A DNA stretch of 39,311 nt from an uncultured Clostridia bacterium (GCA_944391625.1 CALXUG010000027.1:1-39311), one strand, 5' to 3'; counted from the first letter of the stretch, positions 24,388-32,539 are shown. Notes: generated from the letters alone by a model not told the origin. Translations and numbers: made by a program.

Positions 24388-24474
24388 CTATTTCTTGCGC
24401 GTGCAATAGGTGATCACAGCCACCAATAGCATGCCGAACGTAAATAAGCACGTTAAAGCATCCCATGTAACCAT
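24388..24474 (-). CDS. Type I toxin, putative holin-like membrane peptide
   Basis: A 28-residue peptide beginning MVTWDALTCLFTFGM, with one membrane span (about 6-23) and a basic end (CTRKK). The order MVT..AL..LF.FG followed by a hydrophobic helix and a lysine tail is that of the putative holin-like toxin family (TxpA/BsrG-type). The ribosome site AAGGGGGTGG, 4 bases before the ATG, is unusually strong, as is typical of these genes. A convergent small RNA overlaps its 3' end. Such peptides insert into the membrane and halt growth when the antisense RNA is lost. The family call is by eye from a short sequence. Confidence 0.75.
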   Translation of the reverse strand: MVTWDALTCLFTFGMLLVAVITYCTRKK

Positions 24475-24629
24475 TTGACCACCCCCTTACTACAGGGCAA
24501 GCCGTCTATTGCCGTCACGCACTGTGCAAAACAGCGTGACTACTCTTTGAGTGATAGTTTATCATACATTTGTTCGCTTGAAAAGAGTTTTTCTTGAAGT
24601 ATGTGAAATTTTTTCGGAGAGATTTGTAC

Positions 24630-24748
24630 TTGGTGAACGGGTTTCTTTCTGTTAGGATATACATATAAAAAGAGCAGTCGACGGCTGCCCTTTACAATTG
24701 GTTGAGTTGCCCCATCAGATTGTCGGGTCCAGATGGGGTAACTTTTTT
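24630..24748 (+). ncRNA. Second antisense-type RNA, orphan
   Basis: TTGGTG (24630-24635)-N17-TAGGAT (24653-24658) starts an RNA whose first 30 or so bases are identical to the antitoxin RNA at 24285, ending at a GTTGCCCC/GGGGTAAC hairpin with six T (24706-24748). Arm differences from copy 1 mostly keep pairing. No toxin ORF lies opposite it: I read the minus strand from 24750 to 24950 and found none. It may act in trans on the toxin mRNA or be a relic of a lost pair. Confidence 0.6.
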
Positions 24749-24812
24749 AGGTTCTATCATAAAATATCAAGGCAGTGATTGCCCGGTATTTATGATGGAA
24801 CCTTTTTTATTT
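24749..24812 (+). terminator. Hairpin following the orphan RNA
   Basis: Arms AGGTTCTATCATAAA (24750-24764) and TTTATGATGGAACCT (24789-24803) are followed by TTTTT. It is a strong terminator-like hairpin in the 24475-24954 gene-free stretch. Confidence 0.6.
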
Positions 24813-24913
24813 CCCGAAAAAACGTGAAACAATATATGCTGGATGGATTGCTTTCCATGGTAGATATTTTCTTTTTAAAACATGGAGTTTGCAGGTTCAT
24901 TTTTGATGAAGTG

Positions 24914-24922
24914 TGCTATAAT
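24914..24922 (+). promoter_or_regulatory. Extended -10 promoter of the DUF2007 gene
   Basis: TGCTATAAT (24914-24922) is an extended consensus -10, 33 bases before the ATG. No good -35 is visible. Confidence 0.55.
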
Positions 24923-24954
24923 AATACTTAATGAGAAAAGGTGGTGACGACGTT

Positions 24955-25380
24955 ATGAGCAAAACAGACACAGAGCAGGACCTGGTGTTGCTGACAGAAC
25001 ACGCAGATCAGATTGAGTCGGGAATCTTGCAGGATTTGCTGCGGCAGGAGGGTATTCCTGTGCTGGTAAAGGATGTGGGCAGCGGCGGTTATTTAAAAGT
25101 GTATATGGGATACTCTGTGTTTGGGGATGCGCTTTATGTGCAGCGTGGACAGTATGAGCGGGCATGTGAGCTGCTGCAGATGCTGCGTCAGGACGGCAGT
25201 GCTGCTTTGGCCGATGCGCAGCCTGATGCTTTTGACGACGCCGAGCTGTTTGAGGCATATAAGGCAGCCCAAGAATCAGAGAAATCGCAGAAGAACACAA
25301 AAAAAGAAAAATCTATCATTCCTGCGCTTTTGATTTTGGTGGCGGCTATACTTTTAAGTTTGTGGCAACTGGGGCATTAA
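24955..25380 (+). CDS. DUF2007-domain protein with C-terminal membrane anchor
   Basis: A 141-residue protein. Residues 8-75 are a DUF2007 (putative signal-transducing, GlnB-like fold) domain with the usual order LVLLTEHADQIESGILQDLL, GIPVLVKD.G and VFGDALYVQRGQYERACELL. An acidic and lysine-rich linker follows, then one membrane span (about 120-137), so the domain faces the cytoplasm. AAGGTGGTGA precedes ATG 24955. It is 20 bases upstream of the metallo-hydrolase gene and probably shares its transcript. Function is unknown for the family. Confidence 0.82.
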   Translation: MSKTDTEQDLVLLTEHADQIESGILQDLLRQEGIPVLVKDVGSGGYLKVYMGYSVFGDALYVQRGQYERACELLQMLRQDGSAALADAQPDAFDDAELFEAYKAAQESEKSQKNTKKEKSIIPALLILVAAILLSLWQLGH

Positions 25381-25400
25381 CATGAAACAGAGGTGCAGAT

Positions 25401-26222
25401 ATGAAAATTGTGGTGTTGGTAGAGAATACGGCAGAGCAAAAGGATTTGAAAGGCAAACATGGACTGTGCTTGTACATGGAAACGGAGCGGCACAAGGTTT
25501 TATTTGATTTGGGTCCGGATGATACTTTTTTGCACAATGCAAAGAAGTGCGGCGTGGATATCAAAGCAGTAGATACGGTGATTATTTCCCATGGTCATGT
25601 GGATCATGGCGGCGGATTAGGCGCATTTTTGCAGATGAATCATACAGCAAAAGTATATATTCGTCCCGATGCTTTTTTGCCACACTATAATAAAGTGCTG
25701 CGCATTCCCATATATTGCGGATTGGACTCTAAATACAAGAGCCACAGACAGATTGTGTTTACTGACGAACGACATATTATAGATAAAAATTTAATTTTGT
25801 TTGCCGACGGCGATGGACGCAAATGTGTGCCTACTTTTAATAGTTCGCTGCAGGAGCAGCGGGGACGGCAAAAAGCGGCGGACACATTCAGCCATGAACA
25901 AAATTTAATTATCCAGGAAGATGGCAAAATTATTGTGGTGGGCGGCTGCGCGCATCGAGGCGTGATTAACATTATGAATCAGGCCAGCGTGATCAATGGT
26001 AAGCAGGTTGATGTGATGATTTCGGGTTTTCATTTAACTGATCCGGTTTCTAAAAAAACGGAAAGCAATGAATTTTTAGATAGATTGGCCTACAATTTGA
26101 AGAAACATGATTGTCAGTTTTACACATTTCACTGTACCGGAAAAGATTGTTATGACTATTTGCATAAACAGGTGGGAGAAAAACTGCATTATTTGCAAAC
26201 CGGTGATGTTTTAGAAATATAG
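25401..26222 (+). CDS. MBL-fold metallo-hydrolase
   Basis: A 273-residue protein of the metallo-beta-lactamase fold. The metal motif SHGHVDHGGG gives His64, His66, Asp68 and His69. A further histidine lies in VGGCAHRGVINI, and the end region has SGFHL. The shape matches the group annotated as 7,8-dihydropterin-6-yl-methyl-4-(beta-D-ribofuranosyl)aminobenzene 5'-phosphate synthase-like hydrolases, whose bacterial role is unknown. GAGGTG lies 6 bases before the ATG. The stop is followed within 10 bases by parS site 1, whose long palindrome probably ends the transcript. Confidence 0.88.
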   Translation: MKIVVLVENTAEQKDLKGKHGLCLYMETERHKVLFDLGPDDTFLHNAKKCGVDIKAVDTVIISHGHVDHGGGLGAFLQMNHTAKVYIRPDAFLPHYNKVLRIPIYCGLDSKYKSHRQIVFTDERHIIDKNLILFADGDGRKCVPTFNSSLQEQRGRQKAADTFSHEQNLIIQEDGKIIVVGGCAHRGVINIMNQASVINGKQVDVMISGFHLTDPVSKKTESNEFLDRLAYNLKKHDCQFYTFHCTGKDCYDYLHKQVGEKLHYLQTGDVLEI

Positions 26223-26227
26223 TTGAG

Positions 26228-26269
26228 AAAAAATTTCCAATGTTTCACGTGAAACATTGGAAATTTTTT
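26228..26269. promoter_or_regulatory. parS site 1, in a 42-bp palindrome that also looks like a terminator
   Basis: Exact parS TGTTTCACGTGAAACA at 26241-26256. The palindrome extends without a mismatch to 26228-26269 (arms end CCAA/TTGG then A/T tracts), giving a hairpin with a U run right after the metallo-hydrolase stop. Confidence 0.93.
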
Positions 26270-26470
26270 TATTGTGTTTGCCAAAGAAACAGGGAGCATA
26301 TTTTGGCAACAGAGCTGTATCGATTTGCTGAAATATGCAGATAGGAAATGCAGATGTGTGATGAAAATGAATTATATCGGTGCGTATTGTTTGGCAATGC
26401 TGTGTCAGCTGCAAGGAATAGAAACTATTTTTGACGATTGTTGTCTGTAGTTTTTTCTTTTTTGCCGCTC

Positions 26471-26514
26471 TTATAAATTGAAAATGTTTCACGTGAAACA
26501 TTTTCAATTTATAA
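26471..26514. promoter_or_regulatory. parS site 2, in a 44-bp perfect palindrome
   Basis: Exact parS at 26485-26500, flanked by TTATAAATTGAAAA and its complement, so perfect symmetry spans 44 bp. It lies in the gene-free stretch 26223-26914. Confidence 0.93.
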
Positions 26515-26840
26515 TGCAGTGTTGAAACATACAATGACCATTGTCAGCAAAGGATTTTGGTTGCAGCTAATGATTGTTTTGCGATTGTTAGTTGTGTTGT
26601 CAGCGAAAAATAAGAATGAAAAGTGTAAAAAAACGGCTCTGTATTTTTCGATTTGCCGGACAAACAGAATTATGATAAGGGGATTTGTTCAAAAATAGAT
26701 AAAATGAGTTAAAATCAATTTTAACGGCTCTGAGCGATAATGGCTGAAAAATGAAAAATTTTTTTGGCGGCAGAATAATATTTTTTACAATTTGGCAGTT
26801 TTTTTATCGGTTTGCTATATCCAGCAGAGAAAATTTCCTT

Positions 26841-26846
26841 TATAAT
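26841..26846 (+). promoter_or_regulatory. Probable -10 of the parAB operon
   Basis: TATAAT at 26841-26846 with no clear -35. Site 3 of parS (26873-26888) would lie about 25 bases into the transcript, so ParB binding could repress the operon. Confidence 0.45.
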
Positions 26847-26872
26847 AAAAGGAAAGTAAATATATTTCAAAA

Positions 26873-26888
26873 TGTTTCACGTGAAACA
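26873..26888. promoter_or_regulatory. parS site 3, upstream of parA
   Basis: Exact 16-mer; symmetry extends to 22 bp (AAA/TTT). It sits between the -10 and the parA ribosome site. Confidence 0.93.
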
Positions 26889-26914
26889 TTTATCATTTTT
26901 TGAGGAGTGAGAAC

Positions 26915-27673
26915 ATGGGAAAGGTTATTGTAGTTGCCAATCAGAAGGGCGGCGTTGCCAAAACGACAACCTCGGTCAATCTGGCTGCTTGTCTGGCCCA
27001 TCAAAAAAAGAAAGTGCTGCTCATTGATCTGGACCCCCAGGGCAATGCCAGCAGTGGTTTGGGAATCAATAAAAATGCGTTGGAGCATTCTGTATATGAT
27101 GTGTTGGTAAATTTTGTGCCGATTGATAAAGTTACCATGGAAGTGAATCCCCGCTTGTTTGTGGTGCCGGCTAAAGTAGAACTGGCCGGTGCGGAGATGG
27201 AGCTGGTGGCGGCCATTTCCCGTGAAATGCGTTTAAAAAATGCGCTGGACGAAGTGAAGGAGCAGTATCATTATGTGGTTATTGACACGCCGCCGTCATT
27301 GGGATTGCTGACATTGAATGCGCTGACTGCTGCCGATAGTTTTCTGGTGCCGATCCAGTGCGAATATTATGCGCTGGAAGGTTTGAGCCAGCTGCTGAGC
27401 ACCATTAAGCTGGTGCAGAAAAATCTGAATCCCGGCCTGGAAATGGAAGGCATTCTGATGACTATGTACGATAACCGCACCAACTTGTCCAACCAGGTGG
27501 TGGCGGATGTGCAGCAAAATTTTAAAGAAAAAGTATTTAAGACCATTATTCCTCGGAATGTGCGGCTGAGTGAAGCACCAAGCTTTGGGCAGTCCATTCT
27601 GGATTATGATCCCAAATCGAAAGGCGCAGAAACCTATCTGGCGCTGGCTAAGGAGGTAATTAAGCATGGCTAA
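26915..27673 (+). CDS. parA: Chromosome-partition ATPase ParA (Soj)
   Basis: A 252-residue ATPase. The deviant Walker A motif is KGGVAKTTTS (about 11-20), Walker A' is LLIDLDPQGN, and Walker B is VVIDTPPSLG. It binds DNA non-specifically as an ATP dimer and moves or regulates the ParB-parS complex near the replication origin. ATG 26915 follows GAGGAG by 7 bases. It overlaps parB by eight bases. The usual Firmicute neighbours (gidA/gidB, jag, yidC) are absent, so the pair has been moved away from the common origin arrangement. It is surrounded by parS sites. Confidence 0.95.
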   Translation: MGKVIVVANQKGGVAKTTTSVNLAACLAHQKKKVLLIDLDPQGNASSGLGINKNALEHSVYDVLVNFVPIDKVTMEVNPRLFVVPAKVELAGAEMELVAAISREMRLKNALDEVKEQYHYVVIDTPPSLGLLTLNALTAADSFLVPIQCEYYALEGLSQLLSTIKLVQKNLNPGLEMEGILMTMYDNRTNLSNQVVADVQQNFKEKVFKTIIPRNVRLSEAPSFGQSILDYDPKSKGAETYLALAKEVIKHG

Positions 27674-28571
27674 AGCAAAAGGAGGCCTGGGGCGCGGTTT
27701 GGGCGCGCTGCTGCCTGAGTATGAAGAACTGGTAGATGCTCATGATGCCAAAGAAAGCATTGTGGAACTGGATCTGGAAAAGGTGTTTCCCAACCCTGAT
27801 CAGCCGCGCAAAAACTTTGACGAAGACAAACTGATTGATCTGGCGGAGTCTATTGCTGAGCATGGCGTGTTGCAGCCTATCCTGGTGGCGCCGCGTGAGG
27901 ACAGCTATATGATTATTGCCGGGGAACGTCGGTATCGTGCTTGCAAGCGAGCAGGACTGAAAACGATTCCGGCATTGATTCGGGAACTGGATGAAGAAAA
28001 AATTATGGAGCTGGCGTTGATTGAAAACGTGCAGCGGGATGATTTAACTCCTATCGAGGAAGCGCGAGCATATGATGTGCTGCAGCGCAAGTTTGGCTAC
28101 ACCCAGGAGCGGCTGTCCAAACGGATGGGCAAAAGCCGCAGCTTTATTGCCAACAGCACCCGGCTGCTGACATTGCCGGAAGACGTGCAGGATATGGTGG
28201 AGGACGGCAAGCTGTCGGTGGGACACGTGCGCCCTATGCTCAGCATTGATGTGCCGGGCTGGCAGTCTGCTTTCGCCCATGAGATTTATCAAAACAACCT
28301 GACTGTGCGTGAGGTTGAAAAGATGGTAAAGGCTGCGCTGGACGAAGGTGTGGTGCAGTGGGAAAGCACCCAGGTTATGTTTCAGAATCCTAAAAAATAT
28401 AAAAAATTGCCTTCTGAACTGCGTTTGCTGCAGGATCAGCTGGCAGAACATCTGAGCACCAAGGTGAATATCAAGAAAAATCCTGACGGCAGCGGCAAGC
28501 TGGTCATTGAGTATTATAGTGAAGAAGATTTGAAACGAATCATCGACGGCTTAAAGGGCGATTTTTATTGA
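27666..28571 (+). CDS. parB: Chromosome-partition protein ParB (Spo0J)
   Basis: A 301-residue parS-binding CTPase. An N-terminal ParA-activating basic stretch (GLGRGLGALLP) is followed by the ParB/Srx domain with the CTP-binding motifs (QPRKNF, HGVLQPILV, GERRYRA at 86-92, ENVQRDDLTPIEEA). Then comes the helix-turn-helix (YTQERLSKRMGKSRSFIANS) and a C-terminal dimerisation domain ending DLKRIIDGLKGDFY. It loads as a clamp at TGTTTCACGTGAAACA and spreads along DNA, recruiting SMC. It overlaps parA by eight bases. Eleven exact sites lie within 6 kb of it on both sides. Confidence 0.95.
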   Translation: MAKAKGGLGRGLGALLPEYEELVDAHDAKESIVELDLEKVFPNPDQPRKNFDEDKLIDLAESIAEHGVLQPILVAPREDSYMIIAGERRYRACKRAGLKTIPALIRELDEEKIMELALIENVQRDDLTPIEEARAYDVLQRKFGYTQERLSKRMGKSRSFIANSTRLLTLPEDVQDMVEDGKLSVGHVRPMLSIDVPGWQSAFAHEIYQNNLTVREVEKMVKAALDEGVVQWESTQVMFQNPKKYKKLPSELRLLQDQLAEHLSTKVNIKKNPDGSGKLVIEYYSEEDLKRIIDGLKGDFY

Positions 28572-28713
28572 TAGTCGGAATAATTATCTGATGCAATCGG
28601 TATCTCAATGGCGTTGATTGACAGACGATGATTCGTTGGCTTGGTGCAAGCAATAAGAAAGAATGCTGCAGTGATAGGAAGATGATATTGCTTGCAGCGG
28701 GGGTGTGATATAA

Positions 28714-28761
28714 GTCGATGCTTTTTGGTCTTAATTTGATCGGAAAGCATCGGCTTTTTTG
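28714..28761 (+). terminator. Terminator after parB
   Basis: GTCGATGCTTTT and GGAAAGCATCGG form a stem followed by TTTTTT. It lies in the gene-free stretch 28572-28909, which otherwise holds only parS site 4. Confidence 0.7.
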
Positions 28762-28867
28762 TTTTGAGCAAGTTTATGAATCTTATCTGCTTGCTGTCTA
28801 TCTCGTCGTTGTTATTTTGAGCGCTTTCCTGTATAATAATTTTATAAGTGAAAAATAAAATTGCAAA

Positions 28868-28883
28868 TGTTTCACGTGAAACA
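28868..28883. promoter_or_regulatory. parS site 4
   Basis: Exact 16-mer, symmetric over 22 bp, 26 bases before the start of the gene at 28910. Confidence 0.93.
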
Positions 28884-28909
28884 TTTTGAAATGGAATGGA
28901 GGGGATTTT

Positions 28910-29503
28910 ATGAAAGAGCAACTGCGAGTGTATTTGTTTGTCATCTTGGGCATGATTTGTTTTTGCGCCAACTACCTGGCAGGTATTCTTCTCTTTGGAC
29001 CGGGACGTATTCAGATTGATTTTATGCTTGTTCTGGCGTGCATTTTTTGGGTATTGGCGGCGGTATACCATTTTGAAGCGCGTTCCGATGGGACAGAACC
29101 GACAAAACCTGTAAAGCAGAAAGTTTTGCATAATGGCCAGCGCTGGACCGAATTCAACTGTTTTCAGGTACAGCTGGATATGGAAGAAGTGGCTTGCACG
29201 CAAGACCAGATGCTGCAATGCAAGGTGGCAGCTCATGTGGAAAACTGGCTGGAAGATTGGAAAGATAAAGATACCGATTTACGGTTGTCAGTGGCTGCGT
29301 TGGCGGAGACAGGCAAGAATAAGACAGAAGTTATTGGTCAGTTGGACAAAGATTGCCCTATAGCAGTTGGCAGCAAAGAAACCTTCTATTGGACCGTTCA
29401 AGTGGGCGAAAAAACCGAACGGCTGCTGTTGACAGTGACTGTAGAGAGTGCCGAAAAACGGTATCAGCAGCAATATGAATTTTATCCGGCTCATCAAAAA
29501 TAA
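28910..29503 (+). CDS. Membrane protein of unknown function between parS sites
   Basis: A 197-residue protein with two membrane segments near the N-terminus (about 7-29 and 37-55) and a hydrophilic domain of about 140 residues containing alternating strands (QRWTEFNCFQVQLDMEEV, TDLRLSVAALAETG, TERLLLTVTVES). No family is recognised. ATG 28910 follows GGAGGGG by 5 bases; an in-frame ATG at 28886 has no ribosome site. The gene is bracketed by parS sites 4 and 5. Nothing in it suggests a role in segregation. Confidence 0.75.
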   Translation: MKEQLRVYLFVILGMICFCANYLAGILLFGPGRIQIDFMLVLACIFWVLAAVYHFEARSDGTEPTKPVKQKVLHNGQRWTEFNCFQVQLDMEEVACTQDQMLQCKVAAHVENWLEDWKDKDTDLRLSVAALAETGKNKTEVIGQLDKDCPIAVGSKETFYWTVQVGEKTERLLLTVTVESAEKRYQQQYEFYPAHQK

Positions 29504-29554
29504 TTGATTATCAGCGATTGGCAGGAATCAGACTTGTTTGATAACGATGTTGAT

Positions 29555-29570
29555 TGTTTCACGTGAAACA
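29555..29570. promoter_or_regulatory. parS site 5
   Basis: Exact 16-mer, 25 bases before the DUF4003-like gene. Confidence 0.93.
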
Positions 29571-29595
29571 TTTGCAAAATTGAGGGGGAATAAAA

Positions 29596-30582
29596 ATGGA
29601 TGAGCAATTACAAGAGCGGTGCCGGTTACTGCTGGAAAATCGTGATCGTATGAAAAAAGCGTTTACTTGGGAGAGCGGGTTGATGCATCTGGCTTGCGCC
29701 GGCATTTATACCAGTGAGGGAAAGCTGGCAGAGCCGGAACAGGCTATGGCCTGCAAGGCGTTGCTCAAACAATCGGTAGGGGTGTTTTCGCAGTTTCGCG
29801 GTATGCTGCAGGCTCCGGTGGCAGCGATGATGGATGTGAGCGGCGAGCCAAAGGCATTGTTGGAACGCAGTGTTGCGGTTTATCAATTGCTGAAAGAGGG
29901 CTTTTGGGGTTCTGAATATTTGCTGCTGGCGGCGATGATGATTGCCCGCGCTGCTGATACTGCGCAATATGAAGCCATTGCTGACAGGACCCACTATCTT
30001 TATAAACAGATAAAGGCGATGCATCCTTTTTTGACTTCTGACGAAGATAGTTCTTTTTGTGCGTTGATGGCGTTATCAGCTAAGAGTGATAATCAATTGC
30101 TGGAGGAAGCAGAGCAATGCTATCAGCTATTGAAACAATCGCCGTTTTCTTCAAACGGTGCTCAATCCTTAGGGCATGCGCTGGCTTTGTGTGATGGTGC
30201 TGTAAAAGAGCGCTGTGAAAAAACGATAGAGTTGTATGAACGGTTAAAGGCCGGCGGTTATAAATATGGTGTGCATGGGGAGTTGCCTTCGTTGGGTATT
30301 GCAGCTATGATGGGCGGAGAAGTCTGCCATATTGCGCAGGATATTATGGATGCCGACGATTGGCTGAGTAGGCAAAAGGGATTTGGTTTTTTCGGCAGTG
30401 TAGACCGCAAAACGCGACTGATGTATGCCAGCATGGCAGCGCAAAATTGCTATGCGGCTTCTTCAGCAACGCAGACTGCACTGACCAACAGTGTGATTAC
30501 TTCTCTGCTGGCGCAGCAGACGGTGCTGTATGCCAGTGTGGTTACGGCAGTAACGGCCAGCAACGCTGCGAATAATAATTGA
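29596..30582 (+). CDS. DUF4003 family protein
   Basis: A 328-residue soluble, all-helical protein. The start (NRDRMKKAFTWESGLMHLACA) and the repeated motif of the type YQLLKEGFWGSEYLLLAAMM, LYKQIKAMHPFLTSDEDSSF and LKQSPFSSNGAQSLGHAL correspond to DUF4003, whose members share repeated helix pairs and have no known function. The tail is small-residue rich (ASVVTAVTASNAANNN). GAGGGGG precedes the ATG. It is flanked by parS sites 5 and 6. Confidence 0.85.
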   Translation: MDEQLQERCRLLLENRDRMKKAFTWESGLMHLACAGIYTSEGKLAEPEQAMACKALLKQSVGVFSQFRGMLQAPVAAMMDVSGEPKALLERSVAVYQLLKEGFWGSEYLLLAAMMIARAADTAQYEAIADRTHYLYKQIKAMHPFLTSDEDSSFCALMALSAKSDNQLLEEAEQCYQLLKQSPFSSNGAQSLGHALALCDGAVKERCEKTIELYERLKAGGYKYGVHGELPSLGIAAMMGGEVCHIAQDIMDADDWLSRQKGFGFFGSVDRKTRLMYASMAAQNCYAASSATQTALTNSVITSLLAQQTVLYASVVTAVTASNAANNN

Positions 30583-30591
30583 TGCATAAAA

Positions 30592-30607
30592 TGTTTCACG
30601 TGAAACA
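30592..30607. promoter_or_regulatory. parS site 6 (left end of repeat copy B)
   Basis: Exact 16-mer, symmetric over 22 bp, ten bases before the repeat's CGGCT start. Confidence 0.93.
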
Positions 30608-30907
30608 TTTACGCAGTCGGCTATCCTACCTTTGCCTTTTCCTCAGTACATCGGACATTTTATTGCCTGTCTATCTTAGTCAGACTTCGTCTGCCACGAT
30701 TTAGACAGGCTACAAAAATGACCGCTGCAATTCGGAATTTTGGCAAAGGATAGGCCAGCCTTATGAGCAAGTCAGGGAGATGTTTTGTTGCCGTTGTCGA
30801 CATTGAAGCAGACATACGCGCAGCTATCCGGTGCCCGACGCCTTTCTGGTCGGGTAGGAGAGCAGGCAACAAACAATCTCCCGATGATGCAGCATCGCAA
30901 ACAAAAT

Positions 30908-30923
30908 TGTTTCACGTGAAACA
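30908..30923. promoter_or_regulatory. parS site 7 (right end of repeat copy B)
   Basis: Exact 16-mer preceded by GCAAACAAAAT. The same context precedes the decayed site of copy A. Confidence 0.93.
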
Positions 30924-30945
30924 TTTGCAAAGTTGAGGGGAGCGT

Positions 30946-31470
30946 ATGAAACAAAAAGGATTACTGAAAATCATAGTTTTGCTATTGGGTTGCTTTGCGC
31001 TGACGGGTTGGAGTGTGTGGACGGAAGCAAATAAGGTATTTCCGGTGCAGGAAGATGAAATTGAATATGTTTTTGTAAAAAAAGAAGAACCTGTAACAAC
31101 AAATGTGTACAAGCCCTTAGATGAGCAGCAGAAGGTGCGATTGATTAGTATGCTCAATCAATGTCAGTGGAAAGATGCAACAGCAGATTCACAGCGCGGT
31201 GATTTTCGTATTGTCAGCGACGTTGAGCAGATTGTTTATGAAGTTAAATTAAATTACCGGCAGGATGAGTGGATGTGGCGTAAAAATCGTGCAGCAAATT
31301 TGTTGATTGACAGAAACAATCGTGTAATTGCAGAATATGGTGGTTTTGAATACTATACCGATGCAAGCGGCAATTACGATACGCTGTTGGAGCTATTAGA
31401 GGAACAACACTTTTACTGCCACGAGCAGCACAGTGCGGCGTGTCAACAGGAGCATGGAGTAACGGAATAA
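30946..31470 (+). CDS. Exported or membrane-anchored protein of unknown function
   Basis: A 174-residue protein. The N-terminal KGLLKIIVLLLGCFALTGWS segment looks like a signal peptide or anchor; LTGW is near a lipobox but lacks the cysteine at the right place. The outside domain contains the strands EIEYVFVKKEEPVTT and IVYEVKLNYRQDEW and a YGGFEYYTDASGNYDTLLELL end, reminiscent of small PepSY- or YfiR-like domains, though no family is recognised. ATG 30946 follows GAGGGGAGCG. The next 365 bases (31471-31835) hold no gene, only a possible weak terminator (ATCCG/CGGAT before seven T, about 31728-31780). Confidence 0.72.
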   Translation: MKQKGLLKIIVLLLGCFALTGWSVWTEANKVFPVQEDEIEYVFVKKEEPVTTNVYKPLDEQQKVRLISMLNQCQWKDATADSQRGDFRIVSDVEQIVYEVKLNYRQDEWMWRKNRAANLLIDRNNRVIAEYGGFEYYTDASGNYDTLLELLEEQHFYCHEQHSAACQQEHGVTE

Positions 31471-31835
31471 TTTCTTTCATACTAAGCAATGGCAATTTGT
31501 ATTATTTGCCGATGTTAATGTCATCGACAAGGAAGAACGATGTATTGGTGTGACTGGTGGCAAAGCACCAGGGCAAGGATAACTGCGGTGATAGCCGATG
31601 GAGCGTTTTGGCATGGCAGATGGTGGTTGTGCATTGGTCACAAATTTTTTATAAAGAAAAAAGCTGTGCAGGAATTGGCTGGTTTTTGTAGAATTATAAC
31701 AAAATAAGGTTTTGTAAGGAAGAATGATCCGTGTGTTGTCGAATGTTTTTATAACTGTTGGCCATGCGGATTTTTTTGTCAAAACTTTGGTAAAAAATTT
31801 ACACAAGGATGGATAGAAGCAGGCGGAGGTGAAGC

Positions 31836-32090
31836 ATGGGCGAGCTGCAAAAAATTCCCGGTGTGGGAAAAGCCATGGAGCAGGACTTACTGGATTTGGG
31901 TTATGCCACCATTGCCTCACTGCGCGGCGCTGATCCGGAGCAAATGTATGAGCAGCGCTGTGAGCAGCAGGGCGTGTTGCTGGATCGTTGTGTGCTGTAT
32001 GTGTATCGGTGCGCGGTTTATTATGCCAGTACGCCGCCTGAGCAGCATCAGCCGGAACTGTTAAAATGGTGGAACTGGAAAGACGAGTGA
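31836..32090 (+). CDS. Helix-hairpin-helix protein, Cdd1 (pathogenicity locus) family
   Basis: An 84-residue protein. It opens with a helix-hairpin-helix, LQKIPGVGKAMEQDLLDLGY, and continues with the Cdd1-family pattern I.SLRGADPE.MYE..C.QQG.LLDRCVLYVYRCAVYYA, ending LLKWWNWKD. The family name comes from a Clostridioides difficile toxin-locus neighbour, not from a known role; the HhH suggests DNA binding. GGAGGTG lies 4 bases before the ATG. It is 34 bases upstream of the next small gene and probably cotranscribed. Confidence 0.88.
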   Translation: MGELQKIPGVGKAMEQDLLDLGYATIASLRGADPEQMYEQRCEQQGVLLDRCVLYVYRCAVYYASTPPEQHQPELLKWWNWKDE

Positions 32091-32124
32091 GCAGGAGTAT
32101 GAAAACCGGAGAGGAGCTTGGACA

Positions 32125-32340
32125 ATGAAAAAAGGAATTATGGTGGGCGTGTTTCAGGTATTAACAGGTGTGAGCGCTGCTCTTGTGGCCAAAAACGGCA
32201 GTGCATTGGTGAAAGCCAAGAAGAATGACGAGATATCTCCGTTAAAGGTGTTTAACTTGATGGTGGGCTGCGCCGCTTTGGGATTGAATGTGGTAAATCT
32301 GCTGCGTGCCAGTAAACGGCAGAAACAACTGGGAGAATAA
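32125..32340 (+). CDS. Small membrane-associated protein of unknown function
   Basis: A 71-residue protein with two weakly hydrophobic helices (about 4-22 and 43-61) and lysine-rich loops (KAKKND, SKRQKQ). AGAGGAGC lies 8 bases before the ATG. It follows the HhH gene closely. No family recognised; there is no intervening terminator before the parS pair at 32420 and 32524. Confidence 0.6.
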   Translation: MKKGIMVGVFQVLTGVSAALVAKNGSALVKAKKNDEISPLKVFNLMVGCAALGLNVVNLLRASKRQKQLGE

Positions 32341-32411
32341 TCGTCGGTCAGAACATTTGAAGCAGACGCAAGTGTCAAGTGTTTTGCATGGCAGATTGAT
32401 GCAGTGCGAAT

Positions 32412-32443
32412 TTTCAAAATGTTTCACGTGAAACATTTTGAAA
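32412..32443. promoter_or_regulatory. parS site 8, in a 32-bp palindrome
   Basis: Exact parS at 32420-32435, flanked by TTTCAAAA and its complement. It lies with site 9 in the gene-free stretch 32341-32655. Confidence 0.93.
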
Positions 32444-32523
32444 TGGGTTTCGGCGTGTTATATGCCGAAATCGTTTGTCTGCTATAAGATGGTGCTAAAA
32501 GACAGCGTTGAATCATTCTGAAT

Positions 32524-32539
32524 TGTTTCACGTGAAACA
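32524..32539. promoter_or_regulatory. parS site 9
   Basis: Exact 16-mer, symmetric over 22 bp (AAT/ATT). It is only 104 bp from site 8, the closest pair in the window. Confidence 0.93.

Larger units (their letters stand above)
30592..30923 (+). repeat. parS-bounded two-hairpin repeat, copy B (intact parS at both ends)
   Basis: Exact parS at 30592-30607 and 30908-30923. Between them hairpin I pairs GGCTATCCTACCTTTGCC (about 30618-30635) with GGCAAAGGATAGGCC (30742-30756). Hairpin II pairs GGGAGATGTTTTGTTGCC (30775-30792) with GGCAACAAACAATCTCCC (about 30864-30881). The hairpin loops differ from the other copies, but the arms and the spacing to parS are kept. It fills the gene-free stretch 30583-30945. 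Confidence 0.85.

Noticed and set aside
26223-26914. Possible replication origin upstream of parA
   Set aside because: No TTATCCACA-type DnaA boxes or AT-rich 13-mers next to dnaA-like genes were seen; only parS sites and AT-rich DNA.
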